Assembly: GCA_045533195.1 (NCBI GenBank)
Contig: JAZSHI010000008.1
Location: 1-15,238 of the forward strand
Direction: 5' to 3'
Origin: SIG607 sp045533195
GTDB taxonomy: Bacteria; Bacillota; Clostridia; Oscillospirales; Acutalibacteraceae
DNA length: 15,238 nt
The translations under genes were made by a program, and so were the position numbers. Of this stretch, positions 6,767 to 14,182 are shown one piece after another. Below the pieces are notes generated by a model. It was not told the origin of the DNA and did no database searches. It saw nothing but the letters and a program-made list of their open reading frames with translations. The stretch's first letter is position 1, and each line of letters opens with the position of its first letter.

Positions 6767-6783
6767 CAAAAAATAAATACTAA

Positions 6784-6812
6784 TTGCCTTTACATAGATT
6801 TAATAGTATAAT
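6784..6812 (+). promoter_or_regulatory. Promoter of the phosphoesterase-ATPase operon
   Basis: TTGCCT (6784-6789) and TATAAT (6807-6812) have a 17-bp spacer. The -10 is perfect and the -35 partial. The start should be near 6819, giving a leader of about 24 nt with SD AGGAGAGG (6831-6838). It is back-to-back with the prfA-operon promoter, 17 bp between the -35 boxes. Confidence 0.75.
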
Positions 6813-6842
6813 GAATATATATTACTTACTAGGAGAGGTTTT

Positions 6843-7964
6843 ATGAACACAATCCGTATTCTTCATACTGCCGATTTACATATCGGTGCCGAATGTTCTT
6901 ATCTTGGAACAGGGGCTGCAAAAAGACAGTACGAAGTGCTTTTAACAATGGAAAAAATAATTTCAATGTGTAATGAAAACAATATTGATTTACTGCTTAT
7001 TGCGGGAGATTTACTTGACAGCAATCATATAGATTCAGCTTTAGAGGATGGTGTTTTTAAGGCTCTCGAGAAGCTTATTAACACCCGCGCAGTAATAGCG
7101 CTGGGCAATCACGATCCCTTTACTGCCGATTCTCCCTTTAAAATCCGAACACTTCCCGAAAAGGTTTTTGTTTTACCCTGTGAAGACAGTGTCATAGCCT
7201 TTGATGATTTACACGTAAGAGTATATGGTTCTTCCTTTGACGGAGTATATAATTCGGGCAAAAACCGTTTTGAACTAACCGCGCCGCAGGATGATTATTT
7301 TAATCTGTGCCTACTTCACGGCGAAACACGAAGTGATTTAAGCGGAAATTACCGTCCCATTACCCCCGAATTCGTTAAAAACAGCGGTATGGACTATATC
7401 GCCCTCGGCCACGTTCATCAACGAAGCCAGATTCAGTATGTTGGCACAACGGCTCTTGCTTACTGCGGCTGTCCCGAAGGACAAGGCTTTGACGAAAGCG
7501 GTGAAAAGGGCGTTTATATGGGCGAGGTTTCAAAGGGCAACATAAATCTTGAATTTATACCTACCGCCCATCGCACTCACATAAGACTTGACGTTGATAT
7601 TACCGATAAAGAGGACATTTTTGAAACAGTTCTTTCTGCTATTAAGGAAACGGGCGATAACTACAATGAAAATTATTTCAGAATAACCCTTAAGGGTAAG
7701 AGGAAAAGCGAAGTAGGAATTGACATAAATTCTCTTATTGCCCGAATTTCACCCCTTGTATCCTTTGTTAAAATAAAGGACAAGACTTCCCTTGGCGCCG
7801 ACCTTTTAAGCCTTGCGGGAGAAAAAAATCTTAAAGGCTACTTTACTTCCATAATGCTTTCTAAAATTGAGACTGCAAACGAGGGCGAAAAGGAAAAATT
7901 AAGAAACGCCCTTGAACTCGGGCTTAAGGCCTTTAATGAGGAGGTTGCCTTTAATGAAGATTAA
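6843..7964 (+). CDS. SbcD/YhaO-like metallophosphoesterase (putative DNA nuclease subunit)
   Basis: A 373-residue calcineurin-like phosphoesterase of the Mre11/SbcD/YhaO group. All metal-site motifs are present: HTADLHIG (Asp11, His13), AGDLLDS (Asp56), LGNHD (Asn89, His90), LLHGE (His159) and LGHVHQ (His190, His192). Residues after about 240 form the smaller C-terminal part typical of YhaO-like proteins. In Mre11-type systems this subunit is the Mn-dependent nuclease that works with an SMC-like ATPase; the next gene encodes just such an ATPase and overlaps this one by 11 nt. The pair resembles Bacillus yhaO-yhaN more than sbcD-sbcC. Nuclease activity is inferred from the family, not shown. 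Confidence 0.9.
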   Translation: MNTIRILHTADLHIGAECSYLGTGAAKRQYEVLLTMEKIISMCNENNIDLLLIAGDLLDSNHIDSALEDGVFKALEKLINTRAVIALGNHDPFTADSPFKIRTLPEKVFVLPCEDSVIAFDDLHVRVYGSSFDGVYNSGKNRFELTAPQDDYFNLCLLHGETRSDLSGNYRPITPEFVKNSGMDYIALGHVHQRSQIQYVGTTALAYCGCPEGQGFDESGEKGVYMGEVSKGNINLEFIPTAHRTHIRLDVDITDKEDIFETVLSAIKETGDNYNENYFRITLKGKRKSEVGIDINSLIARISPLVSFVKIKDKTSLGADLLSLAGEKNLKGYFTSIMLSKIETANEGEKEKLRNALELGLKAFNEEVAFNED

Positions 7965-10308
7965 TTCGGTTTATATTTCCGCTTTTGGAAAATTTGAGGA
8001 CAAAACTTTTGATTTCAATGACGGACTCAACGTTATTTACGGTGAAAACGAAGACGGCAAAACCACACTTATGACCTTTATCAGTATGATGTTTTACGGC
8101 ACTCAAGGCAAAAGCAGTGATGAGATTATTAAAAATCCCCGTAAAAAATATGCTCCCAGAAACGAAAGGGCTATGGCAGGAAGAATTGACTTTGAGGTTG
8201 AGGGCAAAAAGTACAGAATAGAGCGCATTTTTAAAACAAGCAATTCCACCGACAAAATTGCCGTTACTAACCTTGGCAGCGGCGAAAGAGAAACCTTTAC
8301 AGGAAAAGAGGACCTTGGTAAACGCTTTTTAGGACTTTCCTTTGAAGCCGCCCAAAAGAGTGTATTTTTAAGCGATCATACAGTACTTAGTAAAAACAGT
8401 AGTGCCGACGGAGAACTTAACTCCCGACTTTCAAATCTTGCAGGAACGGGCGAAGAGGACATTTCAGCAGAGGAAATTTTAGGAAAAATCGAAAAGGCGA
8501 AAACCTTTCTTTTAACAAAAACGGGACGCGGCGGCAAAATAGCCAAAGACACCGAAGAGCTTGAAGCCTTAAAATCAAAGCTAAATGATGCCCGTCGCAC
8601 AGAGCAGGCGCGAAAAGAATGTGATTTAAGACTGGAAAACGAAAAACTCCGTCTTAATTCTATCAAAACCGAAATTGACCGACTCACCGCCCATATTAAA
8701 TCGGCTGAAGGCGGAAAACGTTTTGCAAAGCTCAAAGAATACTGTGACAGCATAACAACACTTAATTCGGTTAATAAAAAACTTATTAATGAGCAAGGCG
8801 CTCCTATTACCGTATCTCTCCTGAGTGACGGTGAAAATGCCATTAGTGAATATAAACTTCTTTCCGAAAGACTGCCTTCCCTTACCGAAAAGGAAGCCCT
8901 ATATAGAGAGCAAACCGACAAAGCTAAAGCAAAGCTTTCCTTGGAAGAATCCTCCGAAGAAATCGGAATGAAACTCAAAGAAAAGCAAAATGAGTTTGAA
9001 AAGATTTCAAAGGAAATCGAAAATCTTACAAAAGAGGCTGACTTGCTTTCTCAAAAAGCCTATGAAGCAGAAAACCAAAAGAAGAAAATACGTCCCGTAT
9101 TTTTAATTCTTACCCTATTAGGCATTATCGCTCTTGCCCTTTCCTTTGTGCTTACTCCTTACAAAAGCATCCTTTTAATAGGCGGCGGAGTCTTTGCTGT
9201 TATAGGTCTTTTGCTTACCCTAACGGTGCGTAAAAAGAGCAAGGTTAATCCCAAAGAAATAAGAGAACAAGAAGCTCTTTGCAGACAGAAAATAAATGAT
9301 AATCAGGCTTTATACAACGAGCTTATAACTGTTATCAGCAACCTTACCGCAAAGGAAGCGGTAGCACGACAAAAAGAACTTACCCTAAGCGAAGCCTTTA
9401 CGCAAAAGTTTGAACTGTTAAAGGGTGTAAGAGAAGAAATTGAAAAAATAAATGCCCGACTTAACAGCGCCAAGGAACTTCTTTTAAACCTTAGCACAGG
9501 CACAATTAAAGAATTTTCACCAAAGGGAATGGAAATAATTTTATATTCCCACAAAACAAATCTTCAAAAGAAAGAAAACTTAGAAGTGAAAATTGCTTTA
9601 CTTAAAAAGGATTTAGATAATGTTTCCTTTGAAGAAGCCGAGAAAGAACTGTCTGTCATTCCCGAGGGCGCAATTTCGGTAGGCGACCTTGATGACCTTA
9701 ATGAGCGTCTTATATTCAAGAAAAAGGAGCTTGAAACACTTCGTCAAAATATTGCCGACGATTTAGCAAGTGCTAAAAACGATTTCCGTTTTGCTGTTCA
9801 TCCCACAGTTCTTGAACAAAAAATTAAAGAAAAAGAAGAATTACTGGCTAAAGAATATCACTTCTGCGAATGTGCAGATATCGCCTATGAGGCTTTAAGT
9901 GATGCCTTTAGCAGAGTGCGCGAAACCTTTGGAAGTGTTCTGGGGGAAAGGACAAGCGAAATCTTCAACGCTCTGACAAACGGAAAATATTCCTCTGTAA
10001 GCGTTTCTAAAAACTTTGATATTGCAGTTGAAGAAAAGGATATTTTCGGCACAAACGATTGGCAAACCCTTTCAGACGGCACAATTGATCAGGCATATTT
10101 TGCATTGAGACTGACCGTCAGCGAGCTTTTATCCAACGACGGACAAAAACTGCCGCTTATCTTAGACGATCCCTTTGACCGTTATGACGATAAACGAAGC
10201 GAAAAGGCAATGCAGTTTTTAGAGGACTACTCCAAATCAAGCCAGACTCTCCTTTTCACCTGCCATAAGCAGTTCACCGAAAACAGAAACTATATGACAC
10301 TTAAATAA
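7954..10308 (+). CDS. YhaN-like SMC/Rad50-type ATPase with two membrane helices
   Basis: A 784-residue ABC/SMC-type ATPase. Walker A GENEDGKTT is at 30-38; the C-terminal half-domain has the signature LSDGTIDQ (706-713), Walker B LPLILDDPFD (733-742, with DD instead of the usual DE) and a switch histidine in FTCHKQ (His771). Between them, heptad-rich stretches (about 200-375 and 430-640) form a long coiled coil, broken at 381-425 by two hydrophobic helices (FLILTLLGIIALALSFVL and SILLIGGGVFAVIGLLLTL) with a four-residue turn. That predicts a membrane hairpin at the tip of the coiled-coil arm, where Rad50 has its zinc hook. No CxxC hook is seen. The ATG at 7954 has SD GAGGAGG (7938-7944) nine bases upstream. 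The likely role is as ATPase partner of the preceding phosphoesterase, in DNA end processing near membrane; function is inferred. Confidence 0.9.
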   Translation: MKINSVYISAFGKFEDKTFDFNDGLNVIYGENEDGKTTLMTFISMMFYGTQGKSSDEIIKNPRKKYAPRNERAMAGRIDFEVEGKKYRIERIFKTSNSTDKIAVTNLGSGERETFTGKEDLGKRFLGLSFEAAQKSVFLSDHTVLSKNSSADGELNSRLSNLAGTGEEDISAEEILGKIEKAKTFLLTKTGRGGKIAKDTEELEALKSKLNDARRTEQARKECDLRLENEKLRLNSIKTEIDRLTAHIKSAEGGKRFAKLKEYCDSITTLNSVNKKLINEQGAPITVSLLSDGENAISEYKLLSERLPSLTEKEALYREQTDKAKAKLSLEESSEEIGMKLKEKQNEFEKISKEIENLTKEADLLSQKAYEAENQKKKIRPVFLILTLLGIIALALSFVLTPYKSILLIGGGVFAVIGLLLTLTVRKKSKVNPKEIREQEALCRQKINDNQALYNELITVISNLTAKEAVARQKELTLSEAFTQKFELLKGVREEIEKINARLNSAKELLLNLSTGTIKEFSPKGMEIILYSHKTNLQKKENLEVKIALLKKDLDNVSFEEAEKELSVIPEGAISVGDLDDLNERLIFKKKELETLRQNIADDLASAKNDFRFAVHPTVLEQKIKEKEELLAKEYHFCECADIAYEALSDAFSRVRETFGSVLGERTSEIFNALTNGKYSSVSVSKNFDIAVEEKDIFGTNDWQTLSDGTIDQAYFALRLTVSELLSNDGQKLPLILDDPFDRYDDKRSEKAMQFLEDYSKSSQTLLFTCHKQFTENRNYMTLK

Positions 10309-10325
10309 AATATTTTATATTACAT

Positions 10326-10366
10326 AAAAACAAGAGAAAAGCGTGATAACTTTTCTCTTGTTTTTT
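10326..10366. terminator. Bidirectional rho-independent terminator between the ATPase operon and the accessory block
   Basis: An 11-bp stem pairs 10331-10341 with 10350-10360 (loop 10342-10349), flanked by A-run and T-run that extend the helix to about 16 bp. The plus-strand T-run (10361-10366) ends the ATPase operon. The minus strand also ends in five T, so it can stop transcripts coming from the accessory block. Confidence 0.9.
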
Positions 10367-10371
10367 ATAGT

Positions 10372-10647
10372 TCAATTTATAACAGGAAGGGTAATGTTCG
10401 GGGAATTTTCATTAGCTGAAGTAATATCAGTTAGCAACGGCATATACCAATCGGAGCAGTCCAGTACCAATAGAGGACAGTTCTTAAAGGCGTACAGCAT
10501 TGTTTTTACATTGCGAACATCAAGATTATCAGCAAAGGTTACCTTTTCCAATATTATGCAACCCTGAAAAATCGCCCTAAAACTTGTGCATTTTGAAAAG
10601 TCAATGCCGCTTATATCATCTTGAAACTACGCCCGAAAACCGCTTGA
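10372..10647 (-). pseudogene. Relic of a BspA/DUF285-type leucine-rich repeat protein, C-terminal end only
   Basis: The minus-strand frame ending at the TGA at 10372-10374 encodes repeat-like segments such as ISGIDFSKCTSFRAIFQGC and LDVRNVKTMLYAFKNCPLL. These resemble the DUF285 (BspA-type) repeats found in surface proteins, and also the C-terminus of the protein encoded at 11227-13395 (LSNVRRIDEAFKNCCSL). The frame is broken by a TAG at 10627-10629 in a segment (FRA, stop, FQ) that matches the next repeat's FRAIFQ, and by a TGA further upstream. No plausible start or SD is present, so it is most likely the decayed 3' end of a lost gene. Together with 10648-10703, where I see nothing, it fills the gap between the ATPase operon and the next gene. 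Confidence 0.7.
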
Positions 10648-10703
10648 AATCAAGGTTTTATTATTTGATTTTTCAAAATCACACTTTTGTCACACTAAAA
10701 CAT

Positions 10704-11156
10704 TTAAGGATTCAACCCGAAAAATGTTATTGTAAAATCTTTGGTGATGTGAAATTCATACGAACAATCATCCGAAGACGACTCCATGCCATAAGTTTCT
10801 ACGACAACTATATATTTGTTATCTTCTTTTACAACCGATTTCATAAAATCGGTATTTATTAAAACAAAAATATGTTTGCGGTTACTTTGAGATTTATCAA
10901 GCTGAATAATTTCATTTTCTGTGGCAGTTGAATCATAAATATCGTTAGAATCACTTGCAAAAACTGACAGTCGATCCCCCACTGCTTCGAGAACTAATTT
11001 TTTAATAAAATAATTTTCTTGTTCTGTTAAATTTTCGCTATCTGAATAGCAAGAGGGAGAAAGAAAAACAAATTTTGCTACACAAAATATCGTGACTGTA
11101 ATAACAGCGGCTGTAATTATAACAATAATAATCGATTTAATTGATGGTTTTTTCAT
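10704..11156 (-). CDS. Orphan membrane-anchored protein, function unknown
   Basis: A 150-residue protein I do not recognise. One membrane helix (about residues 8-31, IIIVIITAAVITVTIFCVAKF) follows a basic start MKKPSIKS, so the rest should be outside the cell, or the segment may act as an uncleaved signal. The outer part (about 32-150) is mixed and polar, with a likely helix (TEQENYFIKKLVLEAVGDRL) followed by alternating strand-like stretches (KHIFVLINTDF, KYIVVVETYG, DFTITFFGL); I cannot name a fold. The ATG at 11156 follows SD GGGGTGAT; the in-frame ATG at 11219 lies upstream of the predicted transcription start and is not used. A promoter at 11191-11219 appears to serve it. Coding sequence is A/T-rich like its accessory neighbours. 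Confidence 0.75.
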   Translation of the reverse strand: MKKPSIKSIIIVIITAAVITVTIFCVAKFVFLSPSCYSDSENLTEQENYFIKKLVLEAVGDRLSVFASDSNDIYDSTATENEIIQLDKSQSNRKHIFVLINTDFMKSVVKEDNKYIVVVETYGMESSSDDCSYEFHITKDFTITFFGLNP

Positions 11157-11170
11157 TAAATCACCCCAAA

Positions 11171-11204
11171 ACAAAAGATGTGCTACCATTATGATAGCAC
11201 ATCT
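11171..11204 (-). terminator. Terminator of the dockerin-phosphoesterase gene
   Basis: A perfect 10-bp stem pairs 11176-11185 with 11195-11204 (loop 11186-11194); read on the minus strand it is followed by TTTGTTTT-type sequence. It lies 22 nt after the stop of the 722-residue gene and 14 nt before the ATG of the next gene, whose promoter it overlaps. Confidence 0.8.
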
Positions 11205-11219
11205 CAGGTGATTTTTCAA
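11191..11219 (-). promoter_or_regulatory. Promoter of the 150-residue orphan gene, inside the preceding terminator
   Basis: Minus-strand TTGAAA (11214-11219) and TATCAT (11191-11196) have a 17-bp spacer and a TG one base before the -10 (extended -10). Start is predicted near 11184, in the terminator's 3' arm, so RNA begun here cannot form the terminator hairpin. Confidence 0.65.
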
Positions 11220-11226
11220 TCAGATA

Positions 11227-13395
11227 TTACTTAAAATAACGGTTTAAAAGTCCCTCAAATGCTTTGCCGTGGCGAGGCTCAACTTCCTTTAGGGAAGTAC
11301 AATTTAAAAACATATTTGTCGCATTTGATATACCGTAATTTCCAAATTTAACTTCATTTAAACTTTCACAACCGTAAAAAACGCAGGAGGTATAATAAAT
11401 CTTATCGTTGGGCAATACGCTCATATCCACATATTCAAGAGATGAACATCCGTAAAATAAATTTAACATATAGACATCCTTATAAATTGAATTCTGAGCT
11501 ATATTATTCATAAGCTTCACGTTTTTTAAAGAACAACAGTTTTTAAACGCTTCATCAATACGCCGTACATTACTTAAATCAAAATTAGAAATGTCAACTT
11601 CTCTTAACGCTTTACAATTTTGGAAAACGTTGGTAAATGACGTTAAGTTTGAAGTTTTTAAGCTATTAAGACCGTTGATTTCGGTGACGCTTATAAAATC
11701 TTTGAACATTTTATCAGAATCAGCGTTTAACTGAATACCGTAGCTATTGCCTACTATAGTCAGTTCTGTACCGTTCCTATACGCTTTCACCTGACCGTTT
11801 TCAAAAACACCGGCTTCCCAAACCTCATCATATGAGTCAACGCTGTAATTCTGTGAAAAAGTAATTTTCGTAATCCTGCTTTTATCGAATGAGCTTTTAT
11901 ACCAAGAATCTTCATTTCCAATAATATTGGTATTAGAATTAAGAATTGTTCCCGTAGAATCGTAATACAAATCGGCATCAACATTTTTTATAGATGTATC
12001 CAAAACATAAGTCGCTATAGGCAAAAACTTTCCGCTGATAAAATCTCTGCCGCGCAAAACAACTGCTTTTTCATACACATCCACCACATATCCTTGACTG
12101 TCTTCGTATGATTCAACACGATTATTCGAGCTCCCCATAGTTCTGGGCACAGCAAGAGAAGGAATATGAACAGAATGGAATCCTTGAGAATCATCGTAAT
12201 TAGCTTTTTTATCCAAATTCTGCAATTCAAACATAAGGTGAGAATGCCCATGAAACCAAATAACATTAGAATAATGTTCCATTAAACTTTCAAATACCTT
12301 GGCGTCATTTCCGCCCCAGTTGTTGTTTTCATAAATTCCGCATGCTAAACCGGAGGTATTAAGAGAGGGCACGTGTTGAAACACGAAGCAACGTTTATCT
12401 CTATTGGCTTCTAAAGTCTCATAAAGCCATATAAGTTCTTCGTCGGTAAAAATATTTGTAGTTGCAGATGTATCGCCAACCATAATAAATACATCATCAC
12501 CATGAGTGAATGAATAATATATAGATTCTCCGGTATATTCTTCTACATAATCTGCAATCAACGATTGTTGGCCTTCATGATTACCGGTAATCTCATAAAT
12601 CGGGGTTTGAGGAGAAAATTTTTCAACAAACGCTTTATACTCTGCTAATTCTTCTTTTGTTCCTAATGCAGTCAAATCTCCTGCAACCGTAATAAAATCT
12701 ACATTTTCTACAGTACTATAATATTCTAAAGCCCGTTCGTAATCTTCTTCGGCGGTGCGTCTTTGAAGATGCACATCAGATAACGCGCCAAAACTATAAA
12801 TTTTTTCACCCAAATCAGACACTTTAAGTTTGCCAAGCGGTATCTCTCCAACTCTTTCGTCACTTGAATTATAAACACCAACAGTTACAGCATCTAAAGG
12901 CGCGCAGTTTACATCAATAAACCCCTCATATGCTGCATTTTCTCTTTGTTCTTTTATTTCAAGTTCACAAATTTCAGAATAGCGCTTAATTACGCCTTCA
13001 GCATCTTCGTATTTAAGTAAATAAGTACCAACAGGTAAATTACCACTCAAGAAAAATGTACTCTTATTAGCATCAAACTTTCCCACAACAGAAGTTTGTA
13101 ATTCAAAATCATATAAACCTGCCAATAAAAGTTTAAGCGTTGCTAAATCTATAGTATTAATATCGCAATCATTATTCAAATCTGCTGACAAAGTAAAGTT
13201 TTTACTGCCGAATGCTAAAAGCAACTTAATTTGTGACAAATCCACCGTATTGGTAATTCCGTCGCTATTAATATCACCGAAAGGTCTTTCATAACCGTAA
13301 TATGATGGCATTTCGGCAAAATATTCATATCCAAAAGTTATCTGTGTTAAAAACAACAAGACTATTGATAAAAATAAACATAAAAATTTTTTCAT
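11227..13395 (-). CDS. Secreted dockerin-containing metallophosphoesterase with C-terminal DUF285-type repeats
   Basis: A 722-residue exported protein. In order: signal peptide (about 1-22, MKKFLCLFLSIVLLFLTQIT); type I dockerin (about 39-93) with two calcium-loop repeats, DINSDGITNTVD (41-52) and DLNNDCDINTID (72-83), each followed by a LKLLL-type helix; a beta-rich linker (about 100-195); a calcineurin-like phosphoesterase (about 200-460) with LSDVHL (Asp207, His209), AGDL (Asp240), GNHE (Asn272, His273), FQHVP (His341) and GHSH (His384, His386); then cysteine-containing DUF285/BspA-like repeats (about 575-706: FTNVFQNCKAL, IDEAFKNCCSL, LFYGCSSL, VFYGCESL, MFLNCTSL). No SLH or LPXTG anchor is seen. 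The dockerin suggests docking to a cohesin scaffold, and the phosphoesterase may act on a phosphorylated polymer or nucleotide. The ATG at 13395 has SD GGAG; an in-frame upstream ATG falls in the promoter. Confidence 0.88.
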   Translation of the reverse strand: MKKFLCLFLSIVLLFLTQITFGYEYFAEMPSYYGYERPFGDINSDGITNTVDLSQIKLLLAFGSKNFTLSADLNNDCDINTIDLATLKLLLAGLYDFELQTSVVGKFDANKSTFFLSGNLPVGTYLLKYEDAEGVIKRYSEICELEIKEQRENAAYEGFIDVNCAPLDAVTVGVYNSSDERVGEIPLGKLKVSDLGEKIYSFGALSDVHLQRRTAEEDYERALEYYSTVENVDFITVAGDLTALGTKEELAEYKAFVEKFSPQTPIYEITGNHEGQQSLIADYVEEYTGESIYYSFTHGDDVFIMVGDTSATTNIFTDEELIWLYETLEANRDKRCFVFQHVPSLNTSGLACGIYENNNWGGNDAKVFESLMEHYSNVIWFHGHSHLMFELQNLDKKANYDDSQGFHSVHIPSLAVPRTMGSSNNRVESYEDSQGYVVDVYEKAVVLRGRDFISGKFLPIATYVLDTSIKNVDADLYYDSTGTILNSNTNIIGNEDSWYKSSFDKSRITKITFSQNYSVDSYDEVWEAGVFENGQVKAYRNGTELTIVGNSYGIQLNADSDKMFKDFISVTEINGLNSLKTSNLTSFTNVFQNCKALREVDISNFDLSNVRRIDEAFKNCCSLKNVKLMNNIAQNSIYKDVYMLNLFYGCSSLEYVDMSVLPNDKIYYTSCVFYGCESLNEVKFGNYGISNATNMFLNCTSLKEVEPRHGKAFEGLLNRYFK

Positions 13396-13423
13396 ATATC
13401 CGCTCCAAAAAAACACTTTTTTA

Positions 13424-13452
13424 ATTATATTATTTTTATATAAAATTATCAA
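13424..13452 (-). promoter_or_regulatory. Sigma-A promoter of the dockerin-phosphoesterase gene
   Basis: Minus-strand TTGATA (13447-13452) and TATAAT (13424-13429) are 17 bp apart in a very A/T-rich gap of 91 bp. The start should be near 13417, about 22 nt before the ATG at 13395. I see no terminator between the preceding membrane-protein gene and this promoter. Confidence 0.85.
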
Positions 13453-13486
13453 GTCTTTAATGTTTTCTTTTTTTAATAATATAATA

Positions 13487-14119
13487 TTAATTGCGAATTA
13501 TTGCGTATTTAGTAAATATAATCCAAACTGCGCAGCCCACACTTGCAATAATACAATTTAAAAAGCTGAGCGCAAAAGAAAAAATTATATATTTAACGGG
13601 AGCGCCTTGAACAATCACACTAATCAAGCTGCCTAAATTTCCTATAACAGAATGAATTGCAGAAAATATAAAATAAACAATAGAAATTACGAAAACTACC
13701 GTTTTATTATTCATAGCCTTAAGTATGTATAAAAGCATAAGTACGAAAGCGGCAGTACCCCAAAAAGTAGATAGTAATGATATTGCATTTTTGAAAATAA
13801 ACTCTCCTGTCATACCATACTTAACATAGTTTACACTGTTTGACAGTATGTTTATAATGCTTCTGCCAAATAGTAATAGCTTTAAGGCAATAATTATAAT
13901 AAGCATTAATTTACCCTTTTCTTTATCTAAAAAAGCAAAGGCATAAACTAATATAAGTATATATGGAGCTAACGATATAAGCCAGTTTAAAAGCGCGGCA
14001 GGGTTTACGGGGCCCACAGAGTTAAAGCCTTCGAATATAGCAATAACAATACCGCTTAAAATCGAAACTGCACAATATAATATAGAAAAAATACTTAAAA
14101 TCGCTTTTGATTTATTCAT
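13487..14119 (-). CDS. Six-helix integral membrane protein, function unknown
   Basis: A 210-residue, strongly hydrophobic protein I do not recognise. About six membrane helices are visible (roughly 7-29, 42-63, 70-91, 112-134, 139-168, 176-203), with short polar loops such as LDKEKGK (64-70) and KAMNNKT (134-140). There are no catalytic-looking motifs and no conserved charged pairs inside helices, so no transporter or enzyme class can be assigned. The ATG at 14119 follows SD AAGGAG with good spacing; an in-frame ATG at 14140 lies inside the rpsA terminator and is rejected. No separate promoter is evident between the rpsA terminator and this start, so expression may depend on read-through. Confidence 0.8.
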   Translation of the reverse strand: MNKSKAILSIFSILYCAVSILSGIVIAIFEGFNSVGPVNPAALLNWLISLAPYILILVYAFAFLDKEKGKLMLIIIIALKLLLFGRSIINILSNSVNYVKYGMTGEFIFKNAISLLSTFWGTAAFVLMLLYILKAMNNKTVVFVISIVYFIFSAIHSVIGNLGSLISVIVQGAPVKYIIFSFALSFLNCIIASVGCAVWIIFTKYAIIRN

Positions 14120-14132
14120 ATATCTTCTCCTT

Positions 14133-14172
14133 AAAAGCAAACGGAGAGCACTTTGTTAAGAGCTCTCCGTTT
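14133..14172 (-). terminator. Rho-independent terminator of rpsA
   Basis: An 11-bp stem pairs 14139-14149 with 14162-14172 (loop 14150-14161), G/C-rich at its core. On the minus strand it is followed by GC and four T (14136-14133), an imperfect tail that may allow read-through into the membrane-protein gene whose SD (14127-14132) follows at once. Confidence 0.75.
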
Positions 14173-14182
14173 AAGATTTTAA

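Noticed and set aside
8376..8978. Minus-strand open frame of 200 codons inside the ATPase gene
   Set aside because: Its serine-rich translation is the typical antisense of a Lys/Glu-rich coiled coil; no SD or recognisable domain.
10343..10862. Two plus-strand open frames between the ATPase gene and the orphan gene
   Set aside because: The first starts inside the terminator and is antisense to the DUF285-type relic; the second is antisense to the relic and the orphan gene's 3' end. Neither has an SD or a recognisable product.
11787..12266. Two short minus-strand frames within the dockerin-phosphoesterase gene
   Set aside because: They are out-of-frame readings of a gene whose full domain order is intact.
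13464..13490. A/T-rich near-palindrome (taataatataatatta) as an operator
   Set aside because: It is imperfect, very low in complexity and overlaps the end of the membrane-protein gene; chance in A/T-rich DNA explains it.
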